Source: Pseudomonas sp. St316 (GTDB taxonomy: Bacteria; Pseudomonadota; Gammaproteobacteria; Pseudomonadales; Pseudomonadaceae). Taken from it: DNA of 64,000 bases. Shown piece after piece: positions 9,742 to 18,544 of this stretch (its first letter is position 1; every line of letters starts with the position of its first letter). The translations under genes and the position numbers were made by a program. The notes below the pieces were generated by a model, which was not told the origin of the DNA, did no database searches, and saw nothing but the letters and a program-made list of their open reading frames with translations. The stretch is from NCBI RefSeq assembly GCF_018325905.1, contig NZ_AP021901.1, forward strand, positions 4,154,001 through 4,218,000, in the 5' to 3' direction.

Positions 9742-10905
9742 ATGAAATTATTCTGGGGTCGTCTTCTCATGGCCGTTGTCGGTATCGCTCTGCTAGGCAT
9801 CGTTGGCGCCTTCGCCTATTTACAGCACCCGGTCTTCGGCGACCTGCCCAGCGGCGAGCGGCTGACGCGCATCGAACACTCGCCCAATCATGCCGACGGA
9901 GTGTTCCGCAACCAGATCGACACGCCCATGAAGACCACGGACCAATCCGAGATATCGATGTGGATGCAGACCCTTTTCGGGGAAGAGGGGCAGCCTCGAC
10001 CGCCAAGCCCGATTCCCGCCGTCAAGACCGACCTCAAAGCACTCGACCCTACACAGGATATAGTCGTTTGGCTGGGCCATTCCTCCTACTTCGTGCAACT
10101 GGGCGGACAACGCATCCTGATCGATCCGGTGTTCAGCACTTACGCCGCGCCGATCCCCGGAGTGAACAAGGCATTCGAGGGCACCAGCCTCTACACGGCC
10201 GATGACATACCCGAGATCGACGCTTTGTTGATCAGCCACGATCATTACGATCACTTGGACTATCCAACCGTTCAGGCGCTTGAGCCCAAAGTCAGAAAGG
10301 TTATCGTGGGGTTGGGTGTAGGCGCTCATTTCGAGCGCTGGGGCTACGACATGGGAGTCGTACGTGAAGCCGACTGGAACGAAGTCATCGCGCTGACACC
10401 GAACGTCAGAGTCCACGTCACCACAGCTCGACACTACTCTGGACGCACCTTTACCCGCGATCAGTCGCTGTGGGTCGGCTTTGCACTTGTGTCTCCTGAA
10501 CAGCGGTTGTTTTTCAGTGGCGACTCGGGTTATGGCCCGCACTTTGCCGAGATCGGCCAGCGAATGGGTCCGTTCGACTATGTCGCCATTGATGCCGGTC
10601 AGTACGATCCGCGCTGGGCAAATGTCCACATGAATCCGGAACAGGCCGCGCAGGCAGCCAAGGACCTGCACGCCCGAGTGCTGATGCAGACGCATGTGGG
10701 CCGCTTCTCCATCGCCCCTCACGATTGGGATGATCCGTTCAAGCGCATGCAAGTCGCCAGTCAGGGGCAAACCTTCGCGCTGTGGACGCCCGAAATCGGC
10801 CGCACGGTCTACCTTGACGGCCGTGCGCAGTCGTTCACGGCATGGTGGGAAGACGACGCAGCGAAGACTCCGCCTCAGCTCGCGGCTGGAGCCAGGGAGG
10901 AGTAA
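9742..10905 (+). CDS. Membrane-anchored metallo-beta-lactamase-fold hydrolase (NAPE-PLD/UlaG-like)
   Basis: 387-residue protein with an N-terminal hydrophobic helix (LLMAVVGIALLGIVGAFAYL) followed by an MBL domain. The zinc motif is SHDHYDHLD near residue 170, with further ligands in ARHYSG, GDSGYG and the final QTHVGRF. Homologues of this branch include N-acyl-phosphatidylethanolamine phospholipase D and L-ascorbate-6-phosphate lactonase-like proteins, so a lipid or lactone substrate is possible but unproven. The start at 9742 has only a weak ribosome site (GGTAA). It lies within the SDR-permease-oxidoreductase cluster. Confidence 0.85.
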   Translation: MKLFWGRLLMAVVGIALLGIVGAFAYLQHPVFGDLPSGERLTRIEHSPNHADGVFRNQIDTPMKTTDQSEISMWMQTLFGEEGQPRPPSPIPAVKTDLKALDPTQDIVVWLGHSSYFVQLGGQRILIDPVFSTYAAPIPGVNKAFEGTSLYTADDIPEIDALLISHDHYDHLDYPTVQALEPKVRKVIVGLGVGAHFERWGYDMGVVREADWNEVIALTPNVRVHVTTARHYSGRTFTRDQSLWVGFALVSPEQRLFFSGDSGYGPHFAEIGQRMGPFDYVAIDAGQYDPRWANVHMNPEQAAQAAKDLHARVLMQTHVGRFSIAPHDWDDPFKRMQVASQGQTFALWTPEIGRTVYLDGRAQSFTAWWEDDAAKTPPQLAAGAREE

Positions 10906-10908
10906 GTC

Positions 10909-12225
10909 GTGCAGTCTCCCTTATCGCTGTTGCAGCGCCAGGCCAAGGTGCGCCCCGAAGAAGCTCCCGCAGTCCTGTGGTCGATGCTCTACGTCATCGC
11001 GCTGTTTCTGGCGTATTACCTGTTGCGACCGATTCGCGACGAGCTCGGTGTGGCCGGCGGGGTCCAGAACTTGCCCTGGCTATTCACTGGTACGTTGTTG
11101 GCGATGCTGGTAGCCAGCCCGCTGTTCGCGCTGGCCGTGCGCAAACTGCCACGCAAGCAGTTCATCGTCGTGGCCTATCGCTTCTTCGCTGCCAACCTGA
11201 TGTTGTTTGCACTGCTGCTGCATCTCGCCGATCCACAGTGGCAGGTGTGGCTGGGACGTGCCTTTTTCATCTGGGTCTCGGTGTTTAACCTGTTCGTCGT
11301 CTCGGTGTTCTGGTCCTTCATGGTGGATATCTTCGACAGCGAGCAGGGCAAACGGCTGTTCGGGCTACTCGCGGCAGGAGCAACGATTGGCGGCCTATTG
11401 GGCTCGGCTATCACTTCCAGCCTGATCCAACAGTTGGACCGCTCCTGGCTGATGGTGATTGCCATCCTGTTTCTGGAAGTGGCGGTACTTGCATCACGCC
11501 GTTTATCTCGCCTTGCTCCGATGTTCAGCCACACCACGCTCAAGGAAAACCCGGACCAGCCCTTGGGTGGCGGCATCTTTACCGGCATGGTCCACACGTT
11601 GCGTTCGCCCTACTTGGTCGGGTTGGCACTATTCATTCTGCTGTACTCGGTCACGTCGACTTTCTTGTATTTTCAGCAGGCCAGCATCGCCGAGTCCTCG
11701 TTCCCTGATCGTGCGGCCCGCACGGCGTTCTTTGCCAATATCGACCTGATCGTCAATGCGATCACACTGGTATTCCAGCTGTTCATCACCGGCAGGATGA
11801 TCGCCACCGCGGGCATCGTGGCAACGCTGTGTGTCCTGCCGCTGGTCAGCCTGTTCGGCTTCGCTGCCTTGGCCGCCAGCCCTAGCGTCGCAGTCATCGT
11901 GGCCGCGCAGGTCGCCCGCCGGGTAGCGAACTTCGCACTGGCCAGACCCGCCAGGGAAATCCTGTTTACCTCCAGCACACGTGAAGATCGCTACAAAGCC
12001 AAGAACTTCATCGACACGGTCGTTTATCGTGGCGGTGACCAAATCGCCAGTTGGGGATACGCAAGCCTGATGGGCCTTGGCCTGACCCTGGCGCAGATTC
12101 CCATGATCTCGGTCCCCCTCTCAGCTATCTGGCTGGGCTTGAGTGTCTGGTTGGGACGAACCCACCTGAAGCAGGAACAGCGCGATGCTACGGTCTCACC
12201 ATCATTGATTGAGGACAGGACATGA
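10909..12225 (+). CDS. MFS-like permease of the NTP/NDP-exchange transporter type
   Basis: 438-residue inner-membrane protein with about twelve hydrophobic helices, beginning from a GTG codon three bases after the preceding stop. The segments AYYLLRPIRDELG and FWSFMVDIFDSEQGKRLFG are typical of the bacterial Npt1/Tlc-like permease family. Free-living bacteria carry such genes without demonstrated nucleotide exchange, so the substrate is unknown. It overlaps the next gene by four bases (ATGA), which couples them. Its placement suggests it moves the substrate or product of the neighbouring enzymes. Confidence 0.8.
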   Translation: MQSPLSLLQRQAKVRPEEAPAVLWSMLYVIALFLAYYLLRPIRDELGVAGGVQNLPWLFTGTLLAMLVASPLFALAVRKLPRKQFIVVAYRFFAANLMLFALLLHLADPQWQVWLGRAFFIWVSVFNLFVVSVFWSFMVDIFDSEQGKRLFGLLAAGATIGGLLGSAITSSLIQQLDRSWLMVIAILFLEVAVLASRRLSRLAPMFSHTTLKENPDQPLGGGIFTGMVHTLRSPYLVGLALFILLYSVTSTFLYFQQASIAESSFPDRAARTAFFANIDLIVNAITLVFQLFITGRMIATAGIVATLCVLPLVSLFGFAALAASPSVAVIVAAQVARRVANFALARPAREILFTSSTREDRYKAKNFIDTVVYRGGDQIASWGYASLMGLGLTLAQIPMISVPLSAIWLGLSVWLGRTHLKQEQRDATVSPSLIEDRT

Positions 12226-12938
12226 AGTCTACCCGCCGCTCCATAGTGAAATCCCTTGGCGTATTGGCCGCTCTGCCGTGGCTCATCCCCGCGAGTCGCG
12301 CCTTTGCGGTCGCGCCAACACGCATCGGCGTGATCGGTAGCGGATCGCTGGGCGGCACGGTAGGTCGGCTGTGGGTCGAGGCTGGACATGAGGTCATGTT
12401 CTCTTCCCGCCATCCAGAGCAATTGCAAGACATGGTTGAGGAGTTAGGGCCACGCGCTTCGGTCGGCCTGCCGATGGCGGCAGCGGAATTCGGCACCGTG
12501 CTTCTGTTGGCTATTCCATTTGAAGCGCTGCCCCAGGTCGGGCGAGACCTGCACAGTGCCTACCGCGGCAAGATCGTTCTGGACTCCACCAATCCTTGGG
12601 GCACAAGCAGCAGCGATGTATACCGCGAAGCGCACAACCTGGGCGTTGCTCAAACCGTCGCGAAGTACATGATCGGCGCGCGACTGGTGCGCGCATTCAG
12701 TGCCGTCGATGCCACCGTGGTGGCAACGTCTGCCTCACGAGCGGGCGGGCGCATTGGCATGCCCATCGCCGGAGATGACGCCGAGGCCTTGCGGGTCGCC
12801 GCCGACCTGGTACGCGATGCTGGTTGCGACCCAGTCGTCGTGGGCAACCTGGCTGCCTCCGCCTCGTTCCAGCCGGGCAGGCCGGGTTTCCGCGCCCATC
12901 TGACCGCACCGGAACTGCGCCGCCTCCTCGGCCTGTAG
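12222..12938 (+). CDS. NAD(P)-binding oxidoreductase (F420-dependent NADP reductase-like) with Tat-type signal
   Basis: 238-residue protein. The N-terminus has STRRSIVKSLG followed by a hydrophobic stretch and an AFA site, a twin-arginine signal. A Rossmann fold then starts at about residue 33 with IGVIGSGSLGGTVG, continuing DSTNPWG and RAFSAVDA, the pattern of NADPH-dependent F420 reductase-like proteins and Pro dehydrogenase NAD-binding domains. In Pseudomonas these act without F420; the real substrate is unknown. Last gene of the cluster that starts at 8829, sharing the export signal feature with the first gene. Confidence 0.8.
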   Translation: MKSTRRSIVKSLGVLAALPWLIPASRAFAVAPTRIGVIGSGSLGGTVGRLWVEAGHEVMFSSRHPEQLQDMVEELGPRASVGLPMAAAEFGTVLLLAIPFEALPQVGRDLHSAYRGKIVLDSTNPWGTSSSDVYREAHNLGVAQTVAKYMIGARLVRAFSAVDATVVATSASRAGGRIGMPIAGDDAEALRVAADLVRDAGCDPVVVGNLAASASFQPGRPGFRAHLTAPELRRLLGL

Positions 12939-13125
12939 TGCAGAGTTCTGGTGGCCGCGCAGATAAGCAAGAAACCTTGCTGCTAGCTCCCACCTCAACA
13001 ATCGGCCTGTGGATCAAACTGCCAGGCTCTCATGAGTCGGGCAGTGTGATCGCGAGGAAGCTGAATCGAACCGCCGGGTGATCGGAAAATGTGCCGCTCT
13101 CCTGTCACCCGCCCCCCTACTGCAC

Positions 13126-13899
13126 TCAGCTCATCCAGTTCCCGCCATCAACGTTGTACGTTTGTGCAACGATGTAATCGCTCTCCGAGCCCGCCAGGAA
13201 AATTGCCATTCCTACCAGATCCTCTGCCGTCCCCATTCTTCCATACGGAACCTCAAGGCCGACGAGCCGCTTCTTCTCACCCAGGGGTCGGTTCTCGTGT
13301 TTGGCAAAGAGCGCGTCGACACCGTCCCAGTGTTCGCCATCGACAACCCCCGGGGCAATCGCATTGACATTGATTTTGTGCTTGATGAGGTTAAGGCCAG
13401 AAGACTGTGTAAGGCTGATGACGGCCGCCTTGGTGGCGCAGTAGACGCCTACCAACGCCTCACCGCGGCGACCCGCCTGGCTGGCCATGTTGATGATCTT
13501 ACCGCCATGCCCCTGACTGATCATCTGCTTCGCCGCTGCCTGAAGCGTGAACAGCGTCCCGCTGACATTGATTGCAAAAAGCTTGTCGTAGCTTTCCCGA
13601 GTGATCTCGGTGATCGGTGCAAGATCGAACAACGCCGCATTGTTCACAAGGATGTCCAGCTTTCCTGCGTGGGCAACGACCTCGGCGATCGCTGCATCAA
13701 TGGACGCCTGGCGGGTAACGTCCATCTCCACCGCGTAAGCTTGCGGCCCAAGCTCGGAGGCCGTCGCTTGAGCTCTTTCCAAATTGATGTCGGCGATAGC
13801 GACCGTAGCGCCTTCACCGATATAGGCCTGGGCAAACGAGCGTCCAATACCGCGCGCGGAACCAGTGATCAAAGCGCTTTTACCTTCGAGACGTTTCAT
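13126..13899 (-). CDS. Short-chain polyol (sorbitol/L-iditol) dehydrogenase
   Basis: 257-residue classical SDR that would oxidise a hexitol such as D-sorbitol to D-fructose with NAD. Motifs: TGSARGIG (residues 13-20), NNAALFD, and the catalytic YCATKAA; the ending YNVDGGNWMS is characteristic of SmoS/PolS-type sorbitol dehydrogenases. It is the last gene of the ABC importer operon, 57 bases after mtlK. Many Pseudomonas mtl operons carry the unrelated long-chain mannitol dehydrogenase mtlD and a xylulokinase here; both are absent. The physiological polyol could be sorbitol, galactitol or mannitol. Confidence 0.85.
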   Translation of the reverse strand: MKRLEGKSALITGSARGIGRSFAQAYIGEGATVAIADINLERAQATASELGPQAYAVEMDVTRQASIDAAIAEVVAHAGKLDILVNNAALFDLAPITEITRESYDKLFAINVSGTLFTLQAAAKQMISQGHGGKIINMASQAGRRGEALVGVYCATKAAVISLTQSSGLNLIKHKINVNAIAPGVVDGEHWDGVDALFAKHENRPLGEKKRLVGLEVPYGRMGTAEDLVGMAIFLAGSESDYIVAQTYNVDGGNWMS

Positions 13900-13956
13900 T
13901 GAATCTACCTTTGTGGTTCGTGGCGCGCTTCATCGAAAGAGCGCGCGTGATGGAAG

Positions 13957-15054
13957 TCAGGCCGCGCGTGATGCCGCAGGGCTTACCGAAAGACCGCTCT
14001 CATCAAATAGATGGCAATGAGCGACATCGAGGGTGAGATAACGCCGGGCGGCGTACGGCACTTCGCAATCCCCCTGGACACGTACCGTCAGACTTTCTCC
14101 TGAATCGACATTCACGTGGCAGAAGGTATCGCTGCCCAGGCGCTCGGTGACATCCGTCGTGACCGGCACTTGGCCTTCAGCGCCCAGGGTCAAATGCTCC
14201 GGCCGTATCCCGACCGTCACGGATTGCCCAACCGACAACGCACTGCTGTCGCGTGGAATGAGCAAAGTGGTTCCAGAGGCGAATCTAACCTCCACCCCCG
14301 ATGCATGCACGGCATGCACAGTCGCCTGCAAGAATCCCATTTTTGGTGTCCCAAGGAAGCCGGCAACGAACAGGTTGGCAGGGTGATGGTAGAGCTCGAG
14401 CGGCGAACCAATCTGCTCGATCCGCCCAGCGTTCAGCACAACGACCTTGGTGGCGAGCGTCATGGCTTCGACCTGGTCATGGGTCACGTAGATCATGGTC
14501 GCCTGCAGCTCCTTATGCAGTCGGGACAGCTCCAAGCGCGTCTGTACACGCAGCGCAGCATCAAGGTTCGACAGTGGCTCATCGAAAAGGAAAATTTTCG
14601 GGTTTCGGACAATCGCACGCCCAATAGCGACTCGTTGGCGCTGACCACCTGACAACTGCTTAGGCTTGCGGTCGAGCAGAGAACCAAGTTCGAGAATCCT
14701 TGCGGCCTCGGCGACCTTCCTTTCCACATCCGGCTTCTTCTCACCGGCCAGATCCAAGGCAAATGACAAATTCTTGCGTACCGTCATATGCGGATACAGA
14801 GCATAGGTCTGGAATACCATGGCCAGGTCTCGTTTGGCAGGAGTCACCTCAGTGATGTCTCGGCCGTCGAGCTCGATCGTGCCGCTCGTGACGTCTTCCA
14901 AACCTGCAATCAGGCGCAACAGGGTCGACTTGCCACACCCCGACGGCCCTACGAACACCACAAATTCCTTGTCCTTAACTTCGAGATCGATGCCCTTGAT
15001 GATGGACAGTCCCTCGAAACCTTTCTTGAGATTTTCTATTTTCAAAGTGGCCAT
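13957..15054 (-). CDS. mtlK: Polyol ABC importer, ATP-binding subunit
   Basis: 365-residue ATPase of the MalK/UgpC type that powers sugar-alcohol uptake. Walker [10 protein letters not shown] is near residue 37, the signature LSGGQRQR near 135, and Walker B with [11 protein letters not shown] follows. A C-terminal regulatory TOBE region spans about residues 235-350. It follows mtlG on the same strand and precedes the polyol dehydrogenase, in the gene order of Pseudomonas mtlEFGK and Rhodobacter smoEFGK operons. Confidence 0.93.
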   Translation of the reverse strand: MATLKIENLKKGFEGLSIIKGIDLEVKDKEFVVFVGPSGCGKSTLLRLIAGLEDVTSGTIELDGRDITEVTPAKRDLAMVFQTYALYPHMTVRKNLSFALDLAGEKKPDVERKVAEAARILELGSLLDRKPKQLSGGQRQRVAIGRAIVRNPKIFLFDEPLSNLDAALRVQTRLELSRLHKELQATMIYVTHDQVEAMTLATKVVVLNAGRIEQIGSPLELYHHPANLFVAGFLGTPKMGFLQATVHAVHASGVEVRFASGTTLLIPRDSSALSVGQSVTVGIRPEHLTLGAEGQVPVTTDVTERLGSDTFCHVNVDSGESLTVRVQGDCEVPYAARRYLTLDVAHCHLFDESGLSVSPAASRAA

Positions 15055-15111
15055 GCGTAAAGTCCTGTATGAAATTGGAGCCTTCGCGAAATCATTGAAT
15101 GCTCGACGTCG

Positions 15112-15945
15112 TCATTTGACGGCGCCAAAGGACAGCCCACGAACCAATTGCTTCTGACTGATCCAGCCGAAGATCAAGATAGGTGCGCAGGCCAATGTGG
15201 AAACCGCGGAAAGCTTCGCCCAGAACAGACCCTCAGGGCTCGAGTAGGAAGCGATCAGCGCGGTCAGAGGTGCGGCGCTGGAGCTCGTCAGGTTGAGCGA
15301 CCAGAAGGCCTCGTTCCAGCACAGGATCATCGACAGCAGCATGGTCGAGGCCAGCCCACCCTTGCTGATGGGCAGCAGCACGCGCAGCATCTCCTGCCCC
15401 AGGGTCGCGCCGTCCAGCCTGGCCGCCTCCAGAATCTCCCGGGGGATGTCTTTGAAGTACGTGTAAATCATCCACACCACGATGGGCAGGTTGATCAGGG
15501 TGTAGATCACGATCAGCGCGATCCGGGTGTCCAGCAACCCCGCCCCCTTCGCCAGAAGGTAGATAGGCATGAGCACCCCAACTGGAGGAAGCATCTTGGT
15601 CGATAGCATCCAAAGCAGCGTCTGCTTAGTGCGCTTGGTCTCATAGAACGCCATTGAGTAGGCCGCCGGCACCGCGATCAGCATGCACAACGCTGTAGCG
15701 GAGAAGGAAATCAGCACCGAGTTCCACGCGAAGTGGAAGTAGTCACTGCGCTCCTGGATGTGCAAGTAATTCTCCAGCGTAGGCATGAAGATGAACTGTG
15801 GCGGCGTAGCGAAGGCGTCGATCTCGGTCTTGAAACTGGTAAGCACCATCCAAAAGATCGGAAAGAACAACAGCAAAGCGGTGACCCAGGCCAAGGTGCC
15901 GAGCAGTACGCTTTGCAGAGACCGGGATTGTTTAAGCGTCATCAT
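15112..15945 (-). CDS. mtlG: Polyol ABC importer, permease subunit (MalG-like)
   Basis: 277-residue inner-membrane permease with six predicted helices and the cytoplasmic EAA loop EAARLDGATLGQEMLRVLLP near residue 190, which docks on the ATPase. It starts about ten bases after mtlF ends, within the importer operon. The start region contains two consecutive Met codons, so translation may begin at either. Membrane partner of MtlF. Confidence 0.92.
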   Translation of the reverse strand: MMTLKQSRSLQSVLLGTLAWVTALLLFFPIFWMVLTSFKTEIDAFATPPQFIFMPTLENYLHIQERSDYFHFAWNSVLISFSATALCMLIAVPAAYSMAFYETKRTKQTLLWMLSTKMLPPVGVLMPIYLLAKGAGLLDTRIALIVIYTLINLPIVVWMIYTYFKDIPREILEAARLDGATLGQEMLRVLLPISKGGLASTMLLSMILCWNEAFWSLNLTSSSAAPLTALIASYSSPEGLFWAKLSAVSTLACAPILIFGWISQKQLVRGLSFGAVK

Positions 15946-15955
15946 GGCGTTGTCC

Positions 15956-16882
15956 TCAGGCTTTGTCGGTCAGGTTCTTGCCAATCATGCGCACCAGCAC
16001 AATCGCCGCGATGTTAGCGATCACCACCGCAATCAGACCACCGGCCGAGGCCATGCCCACATCGAACTGCACCAGTGCCTGGTTGTAGATCAGATAGGCG
16101 AGGTTGGTCGAAGCGAACCCAGGTCCGCCATTTGTCGTGGTGAAGATTTCTGCAAATACCGACAGCAGGAAAATCGTCTCGATCATCACCACCACCGCGA
16201 TGGGCCTGGCCAAATGTGGCAGGGTCAAATGCCAGAAGATGGCCAGGGCACCCGCCCCATCCAATCGAGCGGCCTCTTTCTGCTCTTGATCGAGCGACTG
16301 CATGGCTGTCATCAGCAACAAGATCGCAAAAGGCAGCCACTGCCAGGAAACGATGACGATGATCGAGAAGAGTGGGTAATGAGCTAGCCAATCGACGGGC
16401 TGTGCCCCGAAGAACTTCCATACCGCCGCGAGGATCCCGGAGACAGGGTGGAAGATCAGGTTCTTGAAGATCAGCGAACCCACGGTCGGCATGATAAAAA
16501 ACGGCGAAATGAGCAGTACCCTGACTATGCCGCGTCCAAAGAACTCGCTTGCCTCAAGCAAGGCTGCAATCAAGACACCAAAAATCACGCTGATCAGCAA
16601 CACGCTGCCCACCAATATCAACGTGTTAAGCGCTCCGGGAAGAAAACCCGAATCTGTCACGAAATAGGCAAAGTTCTCCAGGCCAACGAACTCGTTTTCC
16701 CCTGGATTGAGCAGGTTGTACCGGATCACCGAAAAATAAACGGTCATGGCCAGCGGCACGATCATCCAGAGCAACAAAAGTGCAACCGATGGCGACACCA
16801 GAAACCATCCTGGATTGATCAAACGGCGTGCGCGTGATGGCGCCGAGGCCGCAAGCTGGGCTCGAATAATGGACGTGTTCAT
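15956..16882 (-). CDS. mtlF: Polyol ABC importer, permease subunit (MalF-like)
   Basis: 308-residue permease with six main helices and the EAA loop EAARLDGAGALAIFWHLTLP near residue 220. The ribosome site AGGT lies before the ATG at 16882. It is separated from mtlE by a GC-rich stem-loop (16907-16927) that probably lowers expression of the membrane subunits relative to the abundant binding protein. Second gene of the importer operon. Confidence 0.92.
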   Translation of the reverse strand: MNTSIIRAQLAASAPSRARRLINPGWFLVSPSVALLLLWMIVPLAMTVYFSVIRYNLLNPGENEFVGLENFAYFVTDSGFLPGALNTLILVGSVLLISVIFGVLIAALLEASEFFGRGIVRVLLISPFFIMPTVGSLIFKNLIFHPVSGILAAVWKFFGAQPVDWLAHYPLFSIIVIVSWQWLPFAILLLMTAMQSLDQEQKEAARLDGAGALAIFWHLTLPHLARPIAVVVMIETIFLLSVFAEIFTTTNGGPGFASTNLAYLIYNQALVQFDVGMASAGGLIAVVIANIAAIVLVRMIGKNLTDKA

Positions 16883-16906
16883 GATTATTTACCTGTGCGG
16901 CTGTGA

Positions 16907-16927
16907 CCGCCGGCGCTAAGCCGGCGG
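16907..16927 (-). promoter_or_regulatory. Intercistronic stem-loop between mtlE and mtlF
   Basis: Perfect 8-base arms CCGCCGGC/GCCGGCGG with a five-base loop lie right after the mtlE stop. There is no T run on the minus strand, so it is more likely an mRNA-stabilising or partial-attenuation hairpin than a full terminator, as seen after binding-protein genes in other sugar ABC operons. Confidence 0.6.
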
Positions 16928-16941
16928 AGGTAAGGGGCTAT

Positions 16942-18252
16942 TTATTTTTTGGGATAGCCCGCACGCTTCATCTCGCGCTCGGTTGTGGACTGGGCAGAAG
17001 CCAGCGCTTGCTCAACCGACATTTGTCCTGTCAATGCTGCGGAGAAAAGCTTGCCTACCGATGTACCGATCGACTGAAACTCGGGGATCACCACGTATTG
17101 AATGCCCACGTACGGAACAGGTTTGGCTGAAGGCTGCGACGGGTCAGCGTGCTTCATCATTTGCAACGTTACCTGAGCAAACGGCGCGGCCTTGAGGTAA
17201 GCGTCACTGTAGGTCGAGATGCGTGTACCGGGTGGCACGTTCGTGATGCCATCCTTATCGGTCACTAGCTGGATGTACTCCTTGGAGGTGGCCCAGGTGA
17301 CGAACGATTTGGCTGCCTCTTTGTGCTTGGAGGTGGCAGGAATTGCCAATGACCAGGCGTACAACCACGAGGACCCCTTGTCGGTAACCTCAATAGGCGC
17401 AGGCGCGAAACCTACGCTGTCCACCACACGGCTCTGCTCCTTATCGGTGGTGAAAGATCCAGCCACGCTTGCATCAACCCAAATCGCGCATTTTCCACTG
17501 TTGAAAAGGGCCAGTGTTTCGTTGAACCCGTTACTGGATACTCCCGGAGGGCCGTATTTCTTCAGGGTATCAACATAAAACGTCGCTGCTGCCTTCCACT
17601 CAGGACCATTGAGTTCAGGCTGCCATTTCTCATCGAACCAGCGCGCCCCGAAGGCATTGGCCATCGTGGTAAGCAAGGCCATGTTTTCGCCCCAACCAGA
17701 TTTGCCACGCAAGCACATGCCATATTGATCCTTCGAAGGATCATTGAGCTTGGCAGCGAACTCGCCCAGTTGCGACCAGGTCGGCTGCCCCGGCATCGTC
17801 AGCCCTGCCGCCTTGAACAGATCGGTGCGGTAGTACGTGATGGTGCTTTCGCCGTAGAACGGCAGTGCGTAGAGCGTATCGTTAACGGAAAGGCCCTGAC
17901 GCACGGCAGGAAAGATATCGTCGACGTCGTAGCCGGCCGGGAGGTCCTTCATCGGCTCTAGCCAGTTCTTGGCACCCCACATCGGGGTCTCGTAGGTGCC
18001 AATGGTCAACACGTCGAACTGACCACCTTGAGTGGCAATGTCAGTGGTCAGGCGCTGACGCAGAACGTTCTCTTCGAGCACGACCCAGTTCAGTTTGATG
18101 TCGGGATGCTGCTGCTCGAAGACCTTGGATAGCCGTTGCATTCGGATCATGTCACCGTTGTTGACCGTCGCGATGGTCAGCGTCTCAGCGGCATGGCTGG
18201 CAAGGGCGAATGACAGACCAGTAGAAAGAATTAGCGCATTCGTAATCTTCAT
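16942..18252 (-). CDS. mtlE: Polyol ABC importer, periplasmic substrate-binding protein
   Basis: 436-residue family-1 extracellular solute-binding protein. The start at 18252 follows GGAGAG and gives a cleavable signal (MKITNALILSTGLSFALASHA, shown by position only, residues 1-21). The body has the sugar-binding lobe pattern (LTIATVNNGDMIRM, YALPFYGESTITYYRTDLF). It delivers mannitol or sorbitol to MtlFGK. First gene of the operon; its promoter region holds a 13-base inverted repeat (18398-18452) shared with the divergent activator mtlR. Confidence 0.92.
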   Translation of the reverse strand: MKITNALILSTGLSFALASHAAETLTIATVNNGDMIRMQRLSKVFEQQHPDIKLNWVVLEENVLRQRLTTDIATQGGQFDVLTIGTYETPMWGAKNWLEPMKDLPAGYDVDDIFPAVRQGLSVNDTLYALPFYGESTITYYRTDLFKAAGLTMPGQPTWSQLGEFAAKLNDPSKDQYGMCLRGKSGWGENMALLTTMANAFGARWFDEKWQPELNGPEWKAAATFYVDTLKKYGPPGVSSNGFNETLALFNSGKCAIWVDASVAGSFTTDKEQSRVVDSVGFAPAPIEVTDKGSSWLYAWSLAIPATSKHKEAAKSFVTWATSKEYIQLVTDKDGITNVPPGTRISTYSDAYLKAAPFAQVTLQMMKHADPSQPSAKPVPYVGIQYVVIPEFQSIGTSVGKLFSAALTGQMSVEQALASAQSTTEREMKRAGYPKK

Positions 18253-18397
18253 GGGGCTCTCCACTCCAAGCCAGATGACCGGAGCTATTATTGTTGTTGT
18301 TCACCACTTGTGAGCAAAACAAGACCGCATTGCAGTGGTGGGCGAATTGATTAGATCACCTACCCGCCCCGCCCTCAAACGAATCGCGGACGCCGAA

Positions 18398-18452
18398 TTG
18401 ATACTTTTTTGATCGCGATAACCGGCTGCCACAAGGGTTAAAAAAGTATCAA
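18398..18452. promoter_or_regulatory. Long inverted repeat in the mtlE-mtlR intergenic region
   Basis: Perfect 13-base arms (18398-18410 and 18440-18452; TTGATACTTTTTT and its complement) separated by 29 bases, in the region between the divergent mtlE and mtlR genes. It is the most obvious cis element there and a candidate MtlR-binding or transcription-control site. AraC-family activators usually bind direct half-sites, so the symmetry is noteworthy. Confidence 0.55.
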
Positions 18453-18544
18453 CCAGCTGCAATAGTTGGGCTAGCAGTCCCGGACGAATTCGGCGTATGG
18501 TTGGCGCATTCGATCCACCGCATAACTATAAAAAGGGGCACGAG

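Noticed and set aside
9820..10770. Minus-strand 316-codon frame opposite the MBL-fold gene
   Set aside because: The plus frame holds the HxHxDH zinc motif and all family features; the minus frame has none.
13078..13902. Long plus-strand frame opposite the polyol dehydrogenase
   Set aside because: The minus strand is a clear SDR with intact motifs; the plus frame is a shadow of high GC.
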